64,000 nt of DNA from 34-65-8 sp964516135 (lineage in GTDB: Bacteria > Pseudomonadota > Alphaproteobacteria > Sphingomonadales > Sphingomonadaceae), in contig CAZEWN010000008.1 of the NCBI GenBank assembly GCA_964516135.1, positions 1-64,000 of the forward strand, read 5' to 3'. Every line of letters starts with the position of its first letter. Position 1 is the stretch's first letter. The notes below the pieces were generated by a model, which saw only the letters and a program-made list of their open reading frames with translations, had not been told where the DNA came from and did no database searches. Shown in pieces: positions 9,089-17,444 of the stretch. A program made the position numbers and the translations under genes.

Positions 9089-10980
9089 TTTCCAAGCTCC
9101 TTATCGCCAACCGGGGCGAGATCGCCTGCCGGATCATGCGCACCGCGCGCCAGATGGGCATTGCCACCGTCGCGGTCTATTCCGATGCCGACGCCAAGGC
9201 GCTGCACGTGCGCAGCGCCGACGAGGCGGTCCATATCGGCCCCTCGCCCGCGGCGGAAAGCTACCTCGTCGGTGAGAAGATCATCGCCGCCGCTAAGGAG
9301 ACCGGCGCGGACGCGATTCACCCCGGCTACGGGTTCCTCTCCGAGAACGCCGACTTCGCACAGGCCGTGATCGACGCAGGGCTGATCTGGGTCGGGCCGA
9401 AACCCGCCAGCATCCGCGCGATGGGGCTGAAGGACGCGGCGAAGGAGCGGATGATCGCAGCGGGGGTTCCCGTAACCCCCGGCTATCTCGGCCCCGACCA
9501 GTCGGAGGCGCGGCTGAAGGCGGAGGCCGACGCGATCGGCTATCCGGTGCTGATCAAGGCGGTCGCGGGCGGAGGCGGCAAGGGGATGAGGAAGGTCGAT
9601 GCCGAGGGCGATTTCCTCGCCGCGCTCGAATCCTGCCGCCGCGAGGCCAAGGCGAGCTTCGGCAATGACGAAGTGCTATTGGAGAAGTGGATCACCTCTC
9701 CGCGTCACATTGAAGTGCAAGTGTTCGGTGACAGTCATGGCAATGTCGTGCACTTGTTCGAACGCGATTGCAGCTTGCAGCGCCGCCACCAGAAGGTGAT
9801 CGAGGAAGCCCCCGCCCCCGGCATGGACGAAGCCACACGCGAGGCGATCTGCGCCGCCGCCGTGCGCGCCGCCAAGGCGGTCGACTATGAAGGCGCGGGC
9901 ACCATCGAGTTCATCGCCGACGCGAGCGAGGGCCTGCGCGCCGACCGCATCTTCTTCATGGAGATGAACACGCGCCTCCAGGTCGAACACCCGGTAACCG
10001 AGGAGATCACCGGCGTCGATCTGGTGGAGTGGCAACTGCGCGTGGCAAGCGGTGAGCCGATCCCGCTCAAGCAGGAGGAGCTGAGCATCAACGGCCACGC
10101 CATTGAGGCCCGGCTCTATGCGGAGGATCCGGCGAAGGGGTTCTTGCCGAGCCCCGGGCGGGTCGATCATATCTGGTTCGACCCACCGGCGCGTATCGAA
10201 ACGGCGGTCGAGGACGGCGATGTAGTTTCACCGAATTACGATCCCATGATCGCCAAGGTCGTCACTCACGCGGAGACGCGTGACGAAGCACGACTTCATC
10301 TTATGCACGTCCTAAACAACAGCCACGTGCTTCCGATCACAACGAACAAGCCTTTCCTGTTCGAATGCCTGGCGATGCCGGAGTTTGTGGACGCGGACCT
10401 CGATACTGGCTTGATCGCGCGGCATGAAGAGATGCTGACCGCAAGCAAGTCGATAAGCGACGCAGCCTTGGCGGATGCGGCTGCGATACTGCGGCCCAAT
10501 TCTGATGCCGGTTTCTGCTCCGGAGGCCAAAGCACCTCTGAGCTCTACGGTTTCAGAGTGAACGCCGCTCCTCGTTCGGGAATGACGTTGCACGTTGAAG
10601 GGGAAGCCCGCTACGTCGATGCGTTTCAGTCGGACTGTACGACCTATGCGGTGCCTCTCGATGGTGAGAACAGCGAGCGCGCAGTTGTTGTCGAGGATGG
10701 TCACACGTTTTTGGTCAGCACTCGTTACGAGGCTGGCACCGGCCACCACCACGCCCACGATGGCGACATCATCGCGCCCATGCCGGGCAAGGTCATCGCG
10801 GTCGATGTTGCCGAGGGCGACACCGTCACCGCCGGGCAGCGGCTCATGGTGCTTGAAGCGATGAAGATGGAGCACGCTCTTGCCGCGCCGTTCGACGGGA
10901 CCGTGACCGGGCTTGCCGCCACCGCTGGCGGGCAGGTGCAGGTCGAGGCGCTGCTGGCGGTGGTGGTGCCTACGGAATAG
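9085..10980 (+). CDS. Acyl-CoA carboxylase biotin-containing subunit (methylcrotonyl-CoA carboxylase alpha-like)
   Basis: Biotin carboxylase fused to a biotin carboxyl carrier domain, 631 residues. Order: BC N-domain (KLLIANRGEIACRI), ATP-grasp glycine loop (GGGGKGMRKV), active-site segment EMNTRLQVEHPVTE, BC C-domain, then a biotinyl domain with the acceptor Lys in EAMKMEHAL (~594). Domain order and the EAMKMEH signature suit methylcrotonyl-CoA carboxylase alpha (leucine degradation) better than propionyl-CoA carboxylase. No carboxyltransferase beta subunit lies in the window, so the substrate is inferred. It overlaps crtB by 4 bases, an odd partner for a carotenoid operon. Bases ~10200-10730, between the BC core and the biotinyl domain, are visibly less GC-rich than the rest of the gene. 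Confidence 0.85.
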   Translation: MISKLLIANRGEIACRIMRTARQMGIATVAVYSDADAKALHVRSADEAVHIGPSPAAESYLVGEKIIAAAKETGADAIHPGYGFLSENADFAQAVIDAGLIWVGPKPASIRAMGLKDAAKERMIAAGVPVTPGYLGPDQSEARLKAEADAIGYPVLIKAVAGGGGKGMRKVDAEGDFLAALESCRREAKASFGNDEVLLEKWITSPRHIEVQVFGDSHGNVVHLFERDCSLQRRHQKVIEEAPAPGMDEATREAICAAAVRAAKAVDYEGAGTIEFIADASEGLRADRIFFMEMNTRLQVEHPVTEEITGVDLVEWQLRVASGEPIPLKQEELSINGHAIEARLYAEDPAKGFLPSPGRVDHIWFDPPARIETAVEDGDVVSPNYDPMIAKVVTHAETRDEARLHLMHVLNNSHVLPITTNKPFLFECLAMPEFVDADLDTGLIARHEEMLTASKSISDAALADAAAILRPNSDAGFCSGGQSTSELYGFRVNAAPRSGMTLHVEGEARYVDAFQSDCTTYAVPLDGENSERAVVVEDGHTFLVSTRYEAGTGHHHAHDGDIIAPMPGKVIAVDVAEGDTVTAGQRLMVLEAMKMEHALAAPFDGTVTGLAATAGGQVQVEALLAVVVPTE

Positions 10981-11060
10981 CCGTCATCCCAGCGACCGCT
11001 GGGATCGCTCCCGGGCTCGCGCCAAACTGATAGCGGTCCCGGTTTTCGCTGGAACGACGG
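10981..11060. repeat. REP-like intergenic palindrome
   Basis: An 80-base inverted repeat directly after the carboxylase stop. The left arm begins CCGTCATCCCAGCGACCGCT; the right arm read in reverse begins CCGTCGTTCCAGCGAAAACC. Each arm also contains a smaller palindrome around the CCCAGCG core. The same core recurs at 42847-42929. Such GTCATCCCAGCG...CTGGGAT elements are common between genes in sphingomonads and related alphaproteobacteria. In this place it could also end or stabilise the carotenoid operon mRNA. Confidence 0.8.
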
Positions 11061-11108
11061 CTTGCATATGAAGGTGCCGCCGAAAGGAGCGCAGGGGGAC
11101 AAACGCGA

Positions 11109-12758
11109 ATGGCAGCCACCACATCGCACCGGAAGGTCATCCTCGCCTCCTCGCTCGGCACGGTGTTCGAGTGGTACGATTTCTACCTCTACGGCCTCCT
11201 CGCCACGGTCATTTCCGCGCAGTTCTTTTCCGGGGTCAACGAGACGACCGCCTTCATCCTCGCCCTCGCCGCGTTCGCGGCCGGGTTCGCAGTGCGACCG
11301 TTCGGGGCGCTGGTGTTCGGGCGGGTGGGCGATCTTGTCGGGCGCAAGTACACCTTCCTCGTCACGATGGGGCTGATGGGGGTCTCCACCTTCGCGGTGG
11401 GCCTCTTGCCGAGCTACGCCAGCATCGGTGTCGCCGCGCCGCTGATGCTGGTCGCGCTGCGGATGCTCCAGGGCCTCGCGCTGGGCGGAGAATACGGCGG
11501 CGCGGCGATTTACGTCGCGGAGCACGCGCCCGAGGGGAAGCGCGGGTTTTACACCAGCTTCATCCAGACAACCGCAACGCTGGGCCTGTTCGCCGCGCTG
11601 CTGGTGGTGATCGGCCTCAGGACCTGGCTGGGCGAGGACGCCTTCGCCGACTGGGGCTGGCGGGTGCCGTTCCTGCTTTCTGCGATCCTGCTGGCCATAT
11701 CGCTGTGGATCAGGCTGCAACTGGCGGAAAGCCCGGTCTACCAGGCGATGAAGGCGGAAGGCGAGACCTCCAAGGCGCCGCTGAGCGAAGCTTTCGGGCG
11801 CTGGGGCAACCTCAAGTGGGTGCTGGCCGCGCTGCTGGGCGCGGTCGCGGGGCAGGCGGTGGTGTGGTACACCGGGCAGTTCTACGCGCTGTTCTACCTG
11901 GAAAAAGTGCTCAAGGTGGACGGCGGCACAGCCAACGTGCTGATCGCAATCGCCCTTATAATGGGCACGCCGTTCTTTGTCGTGTTCGGCTGGCTGAGCG
12001 ACAGGATCGGGAGGAAGCCGATCATCATGACCGGGCTGGCGCTGGCGGCCCTCCTCTACTTCCCCCTGTTCGGCGCGCTGACCGGCGCCGCGAACCCCGC
12101 GCTGGCCGAGGCGCAGGCGCGGGCGCCAGTTGTCGTCTACGCCAGTCCGGAAAGCTGCTCGGTGCAGTTTGACCCGATTGGCAAGACCCGCTTCGACACG
12201 ACTGGATGCGACATCGCCAAGGCAACGCTGGCCAAGGCCGGCGTCCCTTATGCGAACGAGGAAGGACCTTACGGCGCCTTGGCTACGGTCACGATCGGTG
12301 AGCGGTCCTTCGTGGTGGCGCCCGGTGCCGCCCCGGATCTGGCGGCAGCCCTGACTGAGGCGGGCTATCCCACCGCCGCCGACCCTACCCAAATCAACCG
12401 CCCGCTGGTCATCGCTATCCTCTCCATTCTCGTCCTGTTGGTAACGATGGTCTATGGCCCGATCGCGGCGCTGCTGGTGGAGCTGTTTCCGCCACGCATC
12501 CGCTATACCGCGATGAGCCTGCCCTATCACATCGGCAACGGCTGGTTCGGTGGTTTCCTGCCGACGATTGCCTTCGCGATGGTCGCGGCCACTGGCGATA
12601 TCTACGCCGGCCTGTGGTATCCGATCGGGGTTGCGCTGCTAAGCTTGCTGGTCGGCCTGATATTCCTGCCCGAAACCTTTCGCCGCGCAATCGGGCATCG
12701 CGACGCGATCAGTTCGGACGAGGATGCAGGCGGCGGAACAGGCGCCCACGTTCACTGA
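11109..12758 (+). CDS. MFS transporter, metabolite:H+ symporter (MHS) type, with periplasmic insert
   Basis: Major facilitator transporter of the MHS family (relatives carry 2-oxoglutarate, proline/betaine, citrate or shikimate). The family opening SSLGTVFEWYDFYLYG, the loop GRVGDLVGRKYT and the segment GGEYGGAAIYVAEHAP are clear. Its 549 residues exceed the usual ~430: a soluble insert of about 100 residues lies between late membrane segments (from about residue 330, APVVVYASPESCSVQFDP, to about 430), with two cysteines (ESCSV and TTGCD). AAGGAG and GGGGG lie upstream of the start. It overlaps the convergent efflux gene tail to tail by 50 bases. The substrate is not predictable. Confidence 0.87.
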   Translation: MAATTSHRKVILASSLGTVFEWYDFYLYGLLATVISAQFFSGVNETTAFILALAAFAAGFAVRPFGALVFGRVGDLVGRKYTFLVTMGLMGVSTFAVGLLPSYASIGVAAPLMLVALRMLQGLALGGEYGGAAIYVAEHAPEGKRGFYTSFIQTTATLGLFAALLVVIGLRTWLGEDAFADWGWRVPFLLSAILLAISLWIRLQLAESPVYQAMKAEGETSKAPLSEAFGRWGNLKWVLAALLGAVAGQAVVWYTGQFYALFYLEKVLKVDGGTANVLIAIALIMGTPFFVVFGWLSDRIGRKPIIMTGLALAALLYFPLFGALTGAANPALAEAQARAPVVVYASPESCSVQFDPIGKTRFDTTGCDIAKATLAKAGVPYANEEGPYGALATVTIGERSFVVAPGAAPDLAAALTEAGYPTAADPTQINRPLVIAILSILVLLVTMVYGPIAALLVELFPPRIRYTAMSLPYHIGNGWFGGFLPTIAFAMVAATGDIYAGLWYPIGVALLSLLVGLIFLPETFRRAIGHRDAISSDEDAGGGTGAHVH

Positions 12759-13938
12759 ACAGGATCATGACCAGTGCAATGAGGCCGCAGGTGAACATGG
12801 CCGTCGCAAGCGGTCGCGCAGTGCCATCGTAGGCAAGGCCGATGGAACTGCCCAGCAAGCTCCCGCTGACCATGCGGATGCTGGTCTGCGCCGAAGACGC
12901 CGCGCCCGCGATGGCCGCAAAGGGCTGCATCGCGATCGAGCTGAAGTTCGCCCCGATGAAGCCCATCGTGGCCATCGACAGGGCAAGGAGCGGCACGAAT
13001 TCCCACAACTGCTGGTCAGGCCCGGCCGAGATGTATTGCGCCGCGCTGGCGGCGATGAACACGAATAGCGCCGCATGGCTCACCCGCCGCGCGCCAAACC
13101 GCTCAACGATCCGCGAATTGGTGAAATTGGCGGCCACCATGCCGAGCACGGCCGCCCCGAAGATCAGCGCAAAGTTGTCGCCCGCCCCGAAGTGTTCGCC
13201 GATCAGCTGCTGAGAGGAATTGAGAAATCCGAACAGCGATCCGAACACCAGAGCGCTGCCGACCACGTACCCGATCGCTCCGCGATTCCACAGCGCCGCC
13301 TTCATGTTTCGCAGGATCGTCGGCACCTCGATATCCTGACGATGCTCGGGCGCGAGCGATTCGGGTAGTCGCAACCAGATCCACGTGCCGACCACCACCC
13401 CGAGGATGGCCATCGCATCGAAGATCGCGCGCCAGCCGAACAGGTTAAGGATGATCTGGCCAATCGCCGGTGCGACCAGCGGCACGGCCAGGAAAATCAT
13501 CATGATCATGCTCATCAACCGCGCCATGCGGTCGCCGCCCACCCGGTCGCGCACGATCGCGGCAGGGACGACGCTCAGCCCCGAGCAGCCCAGGCCTTGC
13601 ACGAAACGCATCGCGATCAGCGCCTCGAAATCGCTGACCAAGGTACAGGCGATGGAGAAGACGATGTAGGTAACGATGCCCACCGCCAGCACAGGCCGTC
13701 GACCGAACCGGTCGGCAAATGCGCCGGGAAAGAAAGCACCAATGCCCGACCCGAGGAAATAGGCGCCGATGACGAACTGACGATCATTGCCGCCCGCGCC
13801 CAGGTCATTGCCTATTTCGCCCAGGGCCGGCAGCATTGCGTCGATCCCGAACGCCTGCAGGCTCATCAGCATCGCCATGAGCACCATGAGTTCACGATCG
13901 CCAAGCGTGCGGGGTTGAGCGCTGCGAGGTGCCGACAT
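12709..13938 (-). CDS. Bcr/CflA-type MFS drug efflux transporter
   Basis: Twelve-helix drug/H+ antiporter of the Bcr/CflA branch, about 409 residues, inner membrane. Family segments: FGIDAMLPALGEIGNDLG in the first helix, FADRFGRRPVL in loop 2-3, and the helix-4 to -5 region RFVQGLGCSG followed by PAAIVRDR. The start at 13938 (MSAPRSAQ) has an AGGAC ribosome site; the frame stays open 39 more codons upstream, but that would enter the short intergenic region shared with dinB. The drug substrate is not predictable. Its 3' end overlaps the MHS transporter gene on the other strand by 50 bases. Confidence 0.87.
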   Translation of the reverse strand: MSAPRSAQPRTLGDRELMVLMAMLMSLQAFGIDAMLPALGEIGNDLGAGGNDRQFVIGAYFLGSGIGAFFPGAFADRFGRRPVLAVGIVTYIVFSIACTLVSDFEALIAMRFVQGLGCSGLSVVPAAIVRDRVGGDRMARLMSMIMMIFLAVPLVAPAIGQIILNLFGWRAIFDAMAILGVVVGTWIWLRLPESLAPEHRQDIEVPTILRNMKAALWNRGAIGYVVGSALVFGSLFGFLNSSQQLIGEHFGAGDNFALIFGAAVLGMVAANFTNSRIVERFGARRVSHAALFVFIAASAAQYISAGPDQQLWEFVPLLALSMATMGFIGANFSSIAMQPFAAIAGAASSAQTSIRMVSGSLLGSSIGLAYDGTARPLATAMFTCGLIALVMILFSERGRLFRRLHPRPN

Positions 13939-14054
13939 GTTTTTGTCCTGACCACTCGGCATGGCTTTGGCCAACAGTTTTCGCATCGCGGAACAATAGC
14001 AATCGTTCGCGCGCAGGTTTCTCGGGGCGATCAAATTCAGTAGATTGCATAGCA

Positions 14055-15170
14055 ATGGACGATCCGGGCGACGACGGCGATGACGAGGCGCAAGGCCTGC
14101 GCAAGATTATTCACGTCGACATGGACGCATTCTTCGCCAGCGTGGAACAGCGCGACAATCCGGATCTGCGTGGCAAAGCCATTGCCGTTGGTGGCGCCGG
14201 CGGGCGCGGCGTGGTCGCAGCGGCGAGTTACGAGGCCCGGCGGTTCGGCGTCCGCTCCGCCATGCCGTCCGTCACGGCCAAGCGGCTGTGCCCCGACCTG
14301 ATTTTTGTGCGCCATCGCTTCGACGTCTACAAGGACGTATCGCGCCAGGTCCGCGCGATCTTCCTTGCCCATACCCCGCTTGTCGAACCGCTGAGCCTCG
14401 ACGAGGCCTATCTTGACGTGACCGAGGATATCCACGGGATCGGTTCCGCGACCCGCATCGCACAGTCGATCCGCGCGCGGATTCTTTCCGAAACGGGGCT
14501 CACCGCCAGTGCCGGGGTCAGCTACAACAAATTCCTCGCGAAACTCGCCAGCGACCAGAACAAACCGGACGGCTTGTGCGTGATTCGGCCCGGCCAGGGG
14601 GCGGGTTTCGTCCAGTCGCTTCCGGTTCGCCGGTTTCACGGGATCGGCCCGAAAGGCGCGGAGAAGATGGCACGGCTCGGGATCGAAACCGGCGCCGACC
14701 TTGCGGCGAAGGATATCGCTTTCCTGCGACAGCACTTTGGCAGCTTTGCCGACTACCTCTACCGCGCGGCCCGCGGCATCGACCTGCGCCCGGTCCGGGC
14801 CAATCGCATCCGTAAGTCGGTCGGCGGCGAACGAACGTTCGGGCACGATATCTCAGCCGAGCCCGCGCTGCGTGAAACACTGGATAACATCGTGGATATC
14901 GTGTGGGCAAGCATCGAGCGGGCTGAAGCGCGCGGGCGCACGGTGACGCTCAAGCTGAAGTATATCGACTTCCAGATCGTCAGCCGCGCAAAGTCGTTAC
15001 CCGGCAACATCGCGGGCAAACTCGAGTTCGCCCAGATCGCGCACGCCTTGCTCGCGGAGTTGCTGCCGCTGCCCTTGCCCATTCGCCTGATGGGATTGAC
15101 CCTGTCGAACCTGCAGGGGGCGCAAAGCGAGCCCGCGCGCCCTCCTGACGGGCAGTTGAGCTTGCTCTAA
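14055..15170 (+). CDS. dinB: DNA polymerase IV (Y-family translesion polymerase)
   Basis: Error-prone translesion polymerase, 371 residues. Catalytic carboxylates are in HVDMDAFFASVEQRD (N-terminal palm) and SLDEAYLDV. The fingers segment YEARRFGVRSAMPS, the helix-hairpin-helix region (FHGIGPKGAEKMARLGI) and the little-finger domain follow. The protein ends exactly in QLSLL, a beta-clamp-binding motif, so the C-terminus is intact. The start at 14055 was chosen over a longer frame that would cross into the divergent efflux gene. No convincing SOS (LexA) box was found in the 116-base gap upstream. Confidence 0.95.
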   Translation: MDDPGDDGDDEAQGLRKIIHVDMDAFFASVEQRDNPDLRGKAIAVGGAGGRGVVAAASYEARRFGVRSAMPSVTAKRLCPDLIFVRHRFDVYKDVSRQVRAIFLAHTPLVEPLSLDEAYLDVTEDIHGIGSATRIAQSIRARILSETGLTASAGVSYNKFLAKLASDQNKPDGLCVIRPGQGAGFVQSLPVRRFHGIGPKGAEKMARLGIETGADLAAKDIAFLRQHFGSFADYLYRAARGIDLRPVRANRIRKSVGGERTFGHDISAEPALRETLDNIVDIVWASIERAEARGRTVTLKLKYIDFQIVSRAKSLPGNIAGKLEFAQIAHALLAELLPLPLPIRLMGLTLSNLQGAQSEPARPPDGQLSLL

Positions 15171-15173
15171 GGG

Positions 15174-15641
15174 TTATGCCCTGGCGTGCCACATCTCGAT
15201 CCGCGCTCGGGTACGCGGGGAAAGCGGCTCGGGCAGCGAATGCGTCGGGAAAAACCGCGCGTCGACCACCTCCCGCCCATCGGGGCGCGGCACGTCGGCA
15301 GTGATCGCCGCGAACACGTGAACCCGGTGGCTGGCACCGGACAGGACTTCGTCAAGCACGCCAATGGGGTTGAGCGCACTGACGGTGCAGGCTGTTTCTT
15401 CTGCCAGTTCACGCTGCGCCGCCGCCTTCGGGCATTCGCCCCGGCGCAGGCCGCCACCAGGAAAATACCACAGATCCGGCCCATAGCTGTGCCGGACCAA
15501 CAGGATCCGGCCTTCGAGATCGGTGGCGATGACTGTAACGCCATCACTCGTCACCCCGCGGAGCCGCCGCCAGTGGTGGCGTACCCGATGGGCTGCCCGC
15601 AGGAGCGCGCGGTGGAGCGGCGCGGGGATCAAGTGAAGCAT
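15174..15641 (-). CDS. Nudix hydrolase
   Basis: A 155-residue Nudix protein. The Nudix box is complete: GGLRRGECPKAAAQRELAEE fits G-x5-E-x7-RE-x2-EE, so metal binding and pyrophosphohydrolase chemistry are expected. The basic N-terminus (residues ~10-28, rich in Arg/His) is unusual for a small Nudix enzyme. The substrate is unknown (NDP-sugars, dinucleoside polyphosphates or damaged nucleotides are typical). Its start overlaps the end of the 6-phosphogluconolactonase gene by 13 bases, so the two form an operon. It ends 3 bases after the convergent dinB stop. Confidence 0.88.
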   Translation of the reverse strand: MLHLIPAPLHRALLRAAHRVRHHWRRLRGVTSDGVTVIATDLEGRILLVRHSYGPDLWYFPGGGLRRGECPKAAAQRELAEETACTVSALNPIGVLDEVLSGASHRVHVFAAITADVPRPDGREVVDARFFPTHSLPEPLSPRTRARIEMWHARA

Positions 15642-16252
15642 GTCACGTGCTGACGGGCTGCACCCAGCAGGCGGGCGATAGGCAGATCGTGCTTTCCGGC
15701 CACTGCGGCGTCGAAGACGCGGCGCTTGTCCGCGCCCCGGATGACGAACAGCAGTTCGTCGCTTGCCAACAGGCTGGGAAGCGTAAGCGTGATGCGGTCG
15801 AACGGAGCCTCGGGCGGAAGCGGGTCGGGCGTCAGTCTCCGAATCGGTGCGGGATCGTCAACGCGCGGGTCGGTATTGGGAAACAGCGAGGCGACATGAC
15901 CGTCTGCGCCCATGCCCAGCCACGCAAGGTCAAATCGCGGCACCTGCTCCATTTCGGTCAGGGTGACGACTTCGGCCCCGGCGCCTTCGAACAGCGCACG
16001 GATTCGTCCCGTGTTGGAAGCGGGATGACCCTCGGGCACCACGCGATCGTCCCCCGGCCATACCACCAGCCGCGTCCAATCGAGCGGATGGCCGAGCAGT
16101 GCCTCAAAAATGGGAAATGGCGTGGAACCCCCCGGGACCGTGATCGTCGCCGGTCCCGCACAATTGTTCATGCGCGCGGCAAGCCATGTGCCCAGCCAAT
16201 CGGCTACCTGGGAATCGGAACAATCTTCAAACACCGCAATTTTCACGCGCAT
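15629..16252 (-). CDS. pgl: 6-phosphogluconolactonase
   Basis: Hydrolyses 6-phosphogluconolactone to 6-phosphogluconate in the oxidative pentose phosphate/Entner-Doudoroff routes. NagB/SugP-isomerase-fold motifs: VPGGSTPFPIFEAL, WPGDDRVVP (family W-x-DER-V-P; here GDDR) and LGMGADGHVASLFP. The start at 16252 (MRVKIAVFED) gives 207 residues, slightly short but within the family; the frame remains open 13 codons further upstream. The ribosome site is weak. It is followed by the overlapping Nudix gene. Zwf and Edd are not in the window. Confidence 0.88.
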   Translation of the reverse strand: MRVKIAVFEDCSDSQVADWLGTWLAARMNNCAGPATITVPGGSTPFPIFEALLGHPLDWTRLVVWPGDDRVVPEGHPASNTGRIRALFEGAGAEVVTLTEMEQVPRFDLAWLGMGADGHVASLFPNTDPRVDDPAPIRRLTPDPLPPEAPFDRITLTLPSLLASDELLFVIRGADKRRVFDAAVAGKHDLPIARLLGAARQHVTCFT

Positions 16253-16309
16253 CACCCGCAATCGGCGCCAGCCGAGAAACCGTTGGCGCACGATCCCATT
16301 CGTACCGCC

Positions 16310-16771
16310 CTATTTCAAGGTCTGGCTCAGGAACCAGACCCGTTGTTCGGCCAAGTCGGTCCAGTCATCGATCAGCCCATCCGTAGCGTTATCGCCGGCC
16401 TCCTCCGCCAATGTCTTCATCGCCTTGAGGCTCGCAACGAGGGCGGCATTGTCATCCCGCAATTCCGCGATCATCTTTTCGGCGGTCCGCTTTGTTGAAT
16501 CCTGATCTTTCACGCCAGTGTTGCGGGCGATCGATCCAACCGAGGTCAGCGTATCGGCATCAAGCTTGCGTACGCGTTCGGCGATCACGTCGATCTGATC
16601 GCGAATTTCGATCGCTTGCTCGTCAAAAAGCAGATGCAGGTCGCGGAAGCGTGGCCCGGCGACGTGCCAATGAAAATTCTTGGTCTTGATGAAGAGGGCG
16701 AAATGATCGGCAAGCAGGGTGTTCAGCGCGCCAACCAGTGCTTTCTTCGAATTGTCCTTCCTGTCGGCCAT
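16310..16771 (-). CDS. dps: Dps family DNA-protecting/ferritin-like protein
   Basis: Dps subunit of 153 residues that assembles into a dodecameric shell oxidising and storing iron and protecting DNA during starvation or peroxide stress. The ferroxidase signature is visible at the dimer interface: FHWHVAGPRFRDLHLLFDEQ with its His, Asp and Glu ligands. The start at 16771 (MADRKD) is preceded by AAGGAG at good spacing; the frame stays open 11 codons upstream. The Lys-rich N-terminal tail (DRKDNSKK) may contact DNA. It is monocistronic by spacing. Confidence 0.92.
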   Translation of the reverse strand: MADRKDNSKKALVGALNTLLADHFALFIKTKNFHWHVAGPRFRDLHLLFDEQAIEIRDQIDVIAERVRKLDADTLTSVGSIARNTGVKDQDSTKRTAEKMIAELRDDNAALVASLKAMKTLAEEAGDNATDGLIDDWTDLAEQRVWFLSQTLK

Positions 16772-16865
16772 GGGCGATTTCTCCTTCGATGACTCGGTTG
16801 GCAACGAACGCGGGCAGACCTGGTTTCCCGATTGCCGCGGTCCCGGCGCCCAAGCATCCCGCTCG

Positions 16866-17423
16866 CTATGCCAATCCCCGCGCCCCGAGCGCGAGATAGA
16901 TCGCGGCGATCGCGATCATCGCCGCGAGTGTCCGCCGTATCGCCACCAGCGGCCAGGCGGCGAGATCGTCGCGGACCGACACCGCAAGAGCAAGCGCTGC
17001 GGCGCTCCCAAGTGCGCCGCCCAATGTGGCCAATGGCGCCGATCCGCTCGCCGCCGCGAACGCGAATACGCAGAAACGCGCCGCGTCTCCCAGCTGCCGC
17101 GCCACCAGCACCACCGAGAGGGCGAAAAGCGATCGCGTCGGTTCGGCGGGGTACGATGGCAGCACCGGCCGAAACAACTCCACCGCCGCCGCGATCAGCG
17201 CGAAGGCAATCAACATCTGCTTCGCCGCTGGCGGCAACAGCGCCGACAGGGTGCTGCCGGCATAACCCATGATGCAGGCTGAAATCGTTGCCGCGACCAA
17301 AGCGATTGTCAGCAGCGCGCTTGGCCCCCTGCCCTGCCCCGCGAGCCGCGCCACCAGCAACTGGTCGCGCGCGCCGATCGAGCAGGCCGCGACCGCGAGC
17401 CAGGCGAGGAAGAACGCCGACAC
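16866..17423 (-). CDS. Integral membrane protein, GDT1/TMEM165 (UPF0016)-like
   Basis: A 185-residue protein of about six hydrophobic helices in two similar halves. The halves carry SIGARDQLLVARLAGQ and RQLGDAARFCVFAFA at the places where UPF0016/GDT1 cation transporters have their E-x-G-D-[KR]-[TS] motifs. Both motifs are degenerate here: GARDQ and LGDAARF, with the first acidic residue replaced. The fold is therefore likely GDT1-like (Mn2+/Ca2+ export in canonical members) but transport is not assured. The start appears to be GTG at 17423. It lies 21 bases downstream of the PhoX-like gene on the same strand, so it may be co-transcribed. Confidence 0.55.
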   Translation of the reverse strand: MSAFFLAWLAVAACSIGARDQLLVARLAGQGRGPSALLTIALVAATISACIMGYAGSTLSALLPPAAKQMLIAFALIAAAVELFRPVLPSYPAEPTRSLFALSVVLVARQLGDAARFCVFAFAAASGSAPLATLGGALGSAAALALAVSVRDDLAAWPLVAIRRTLAAMIAIAAIYLALGARGLA

Positions 17424-17444
17424 TGTGCGCGTGCCGCCGCGCGA

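Noticed and set aside
10725..12530. Very long minus-strand open frame opposite the carboxylase and MHS genes
   Set aside because: Composition is Arg/His/Gly/Asp-rich without hydrophobic core or motifs, typical of the antisense frame of GC-rich genes. The plus-strand genes have clear family motifs.
13939..14054. Possible SOS (LexA) box upstream of dinB
   Set aside because: GTTCGCGCGCAGGTTT resembles GTTC-N7-GTTC only with wrong spacing and a mismatch.
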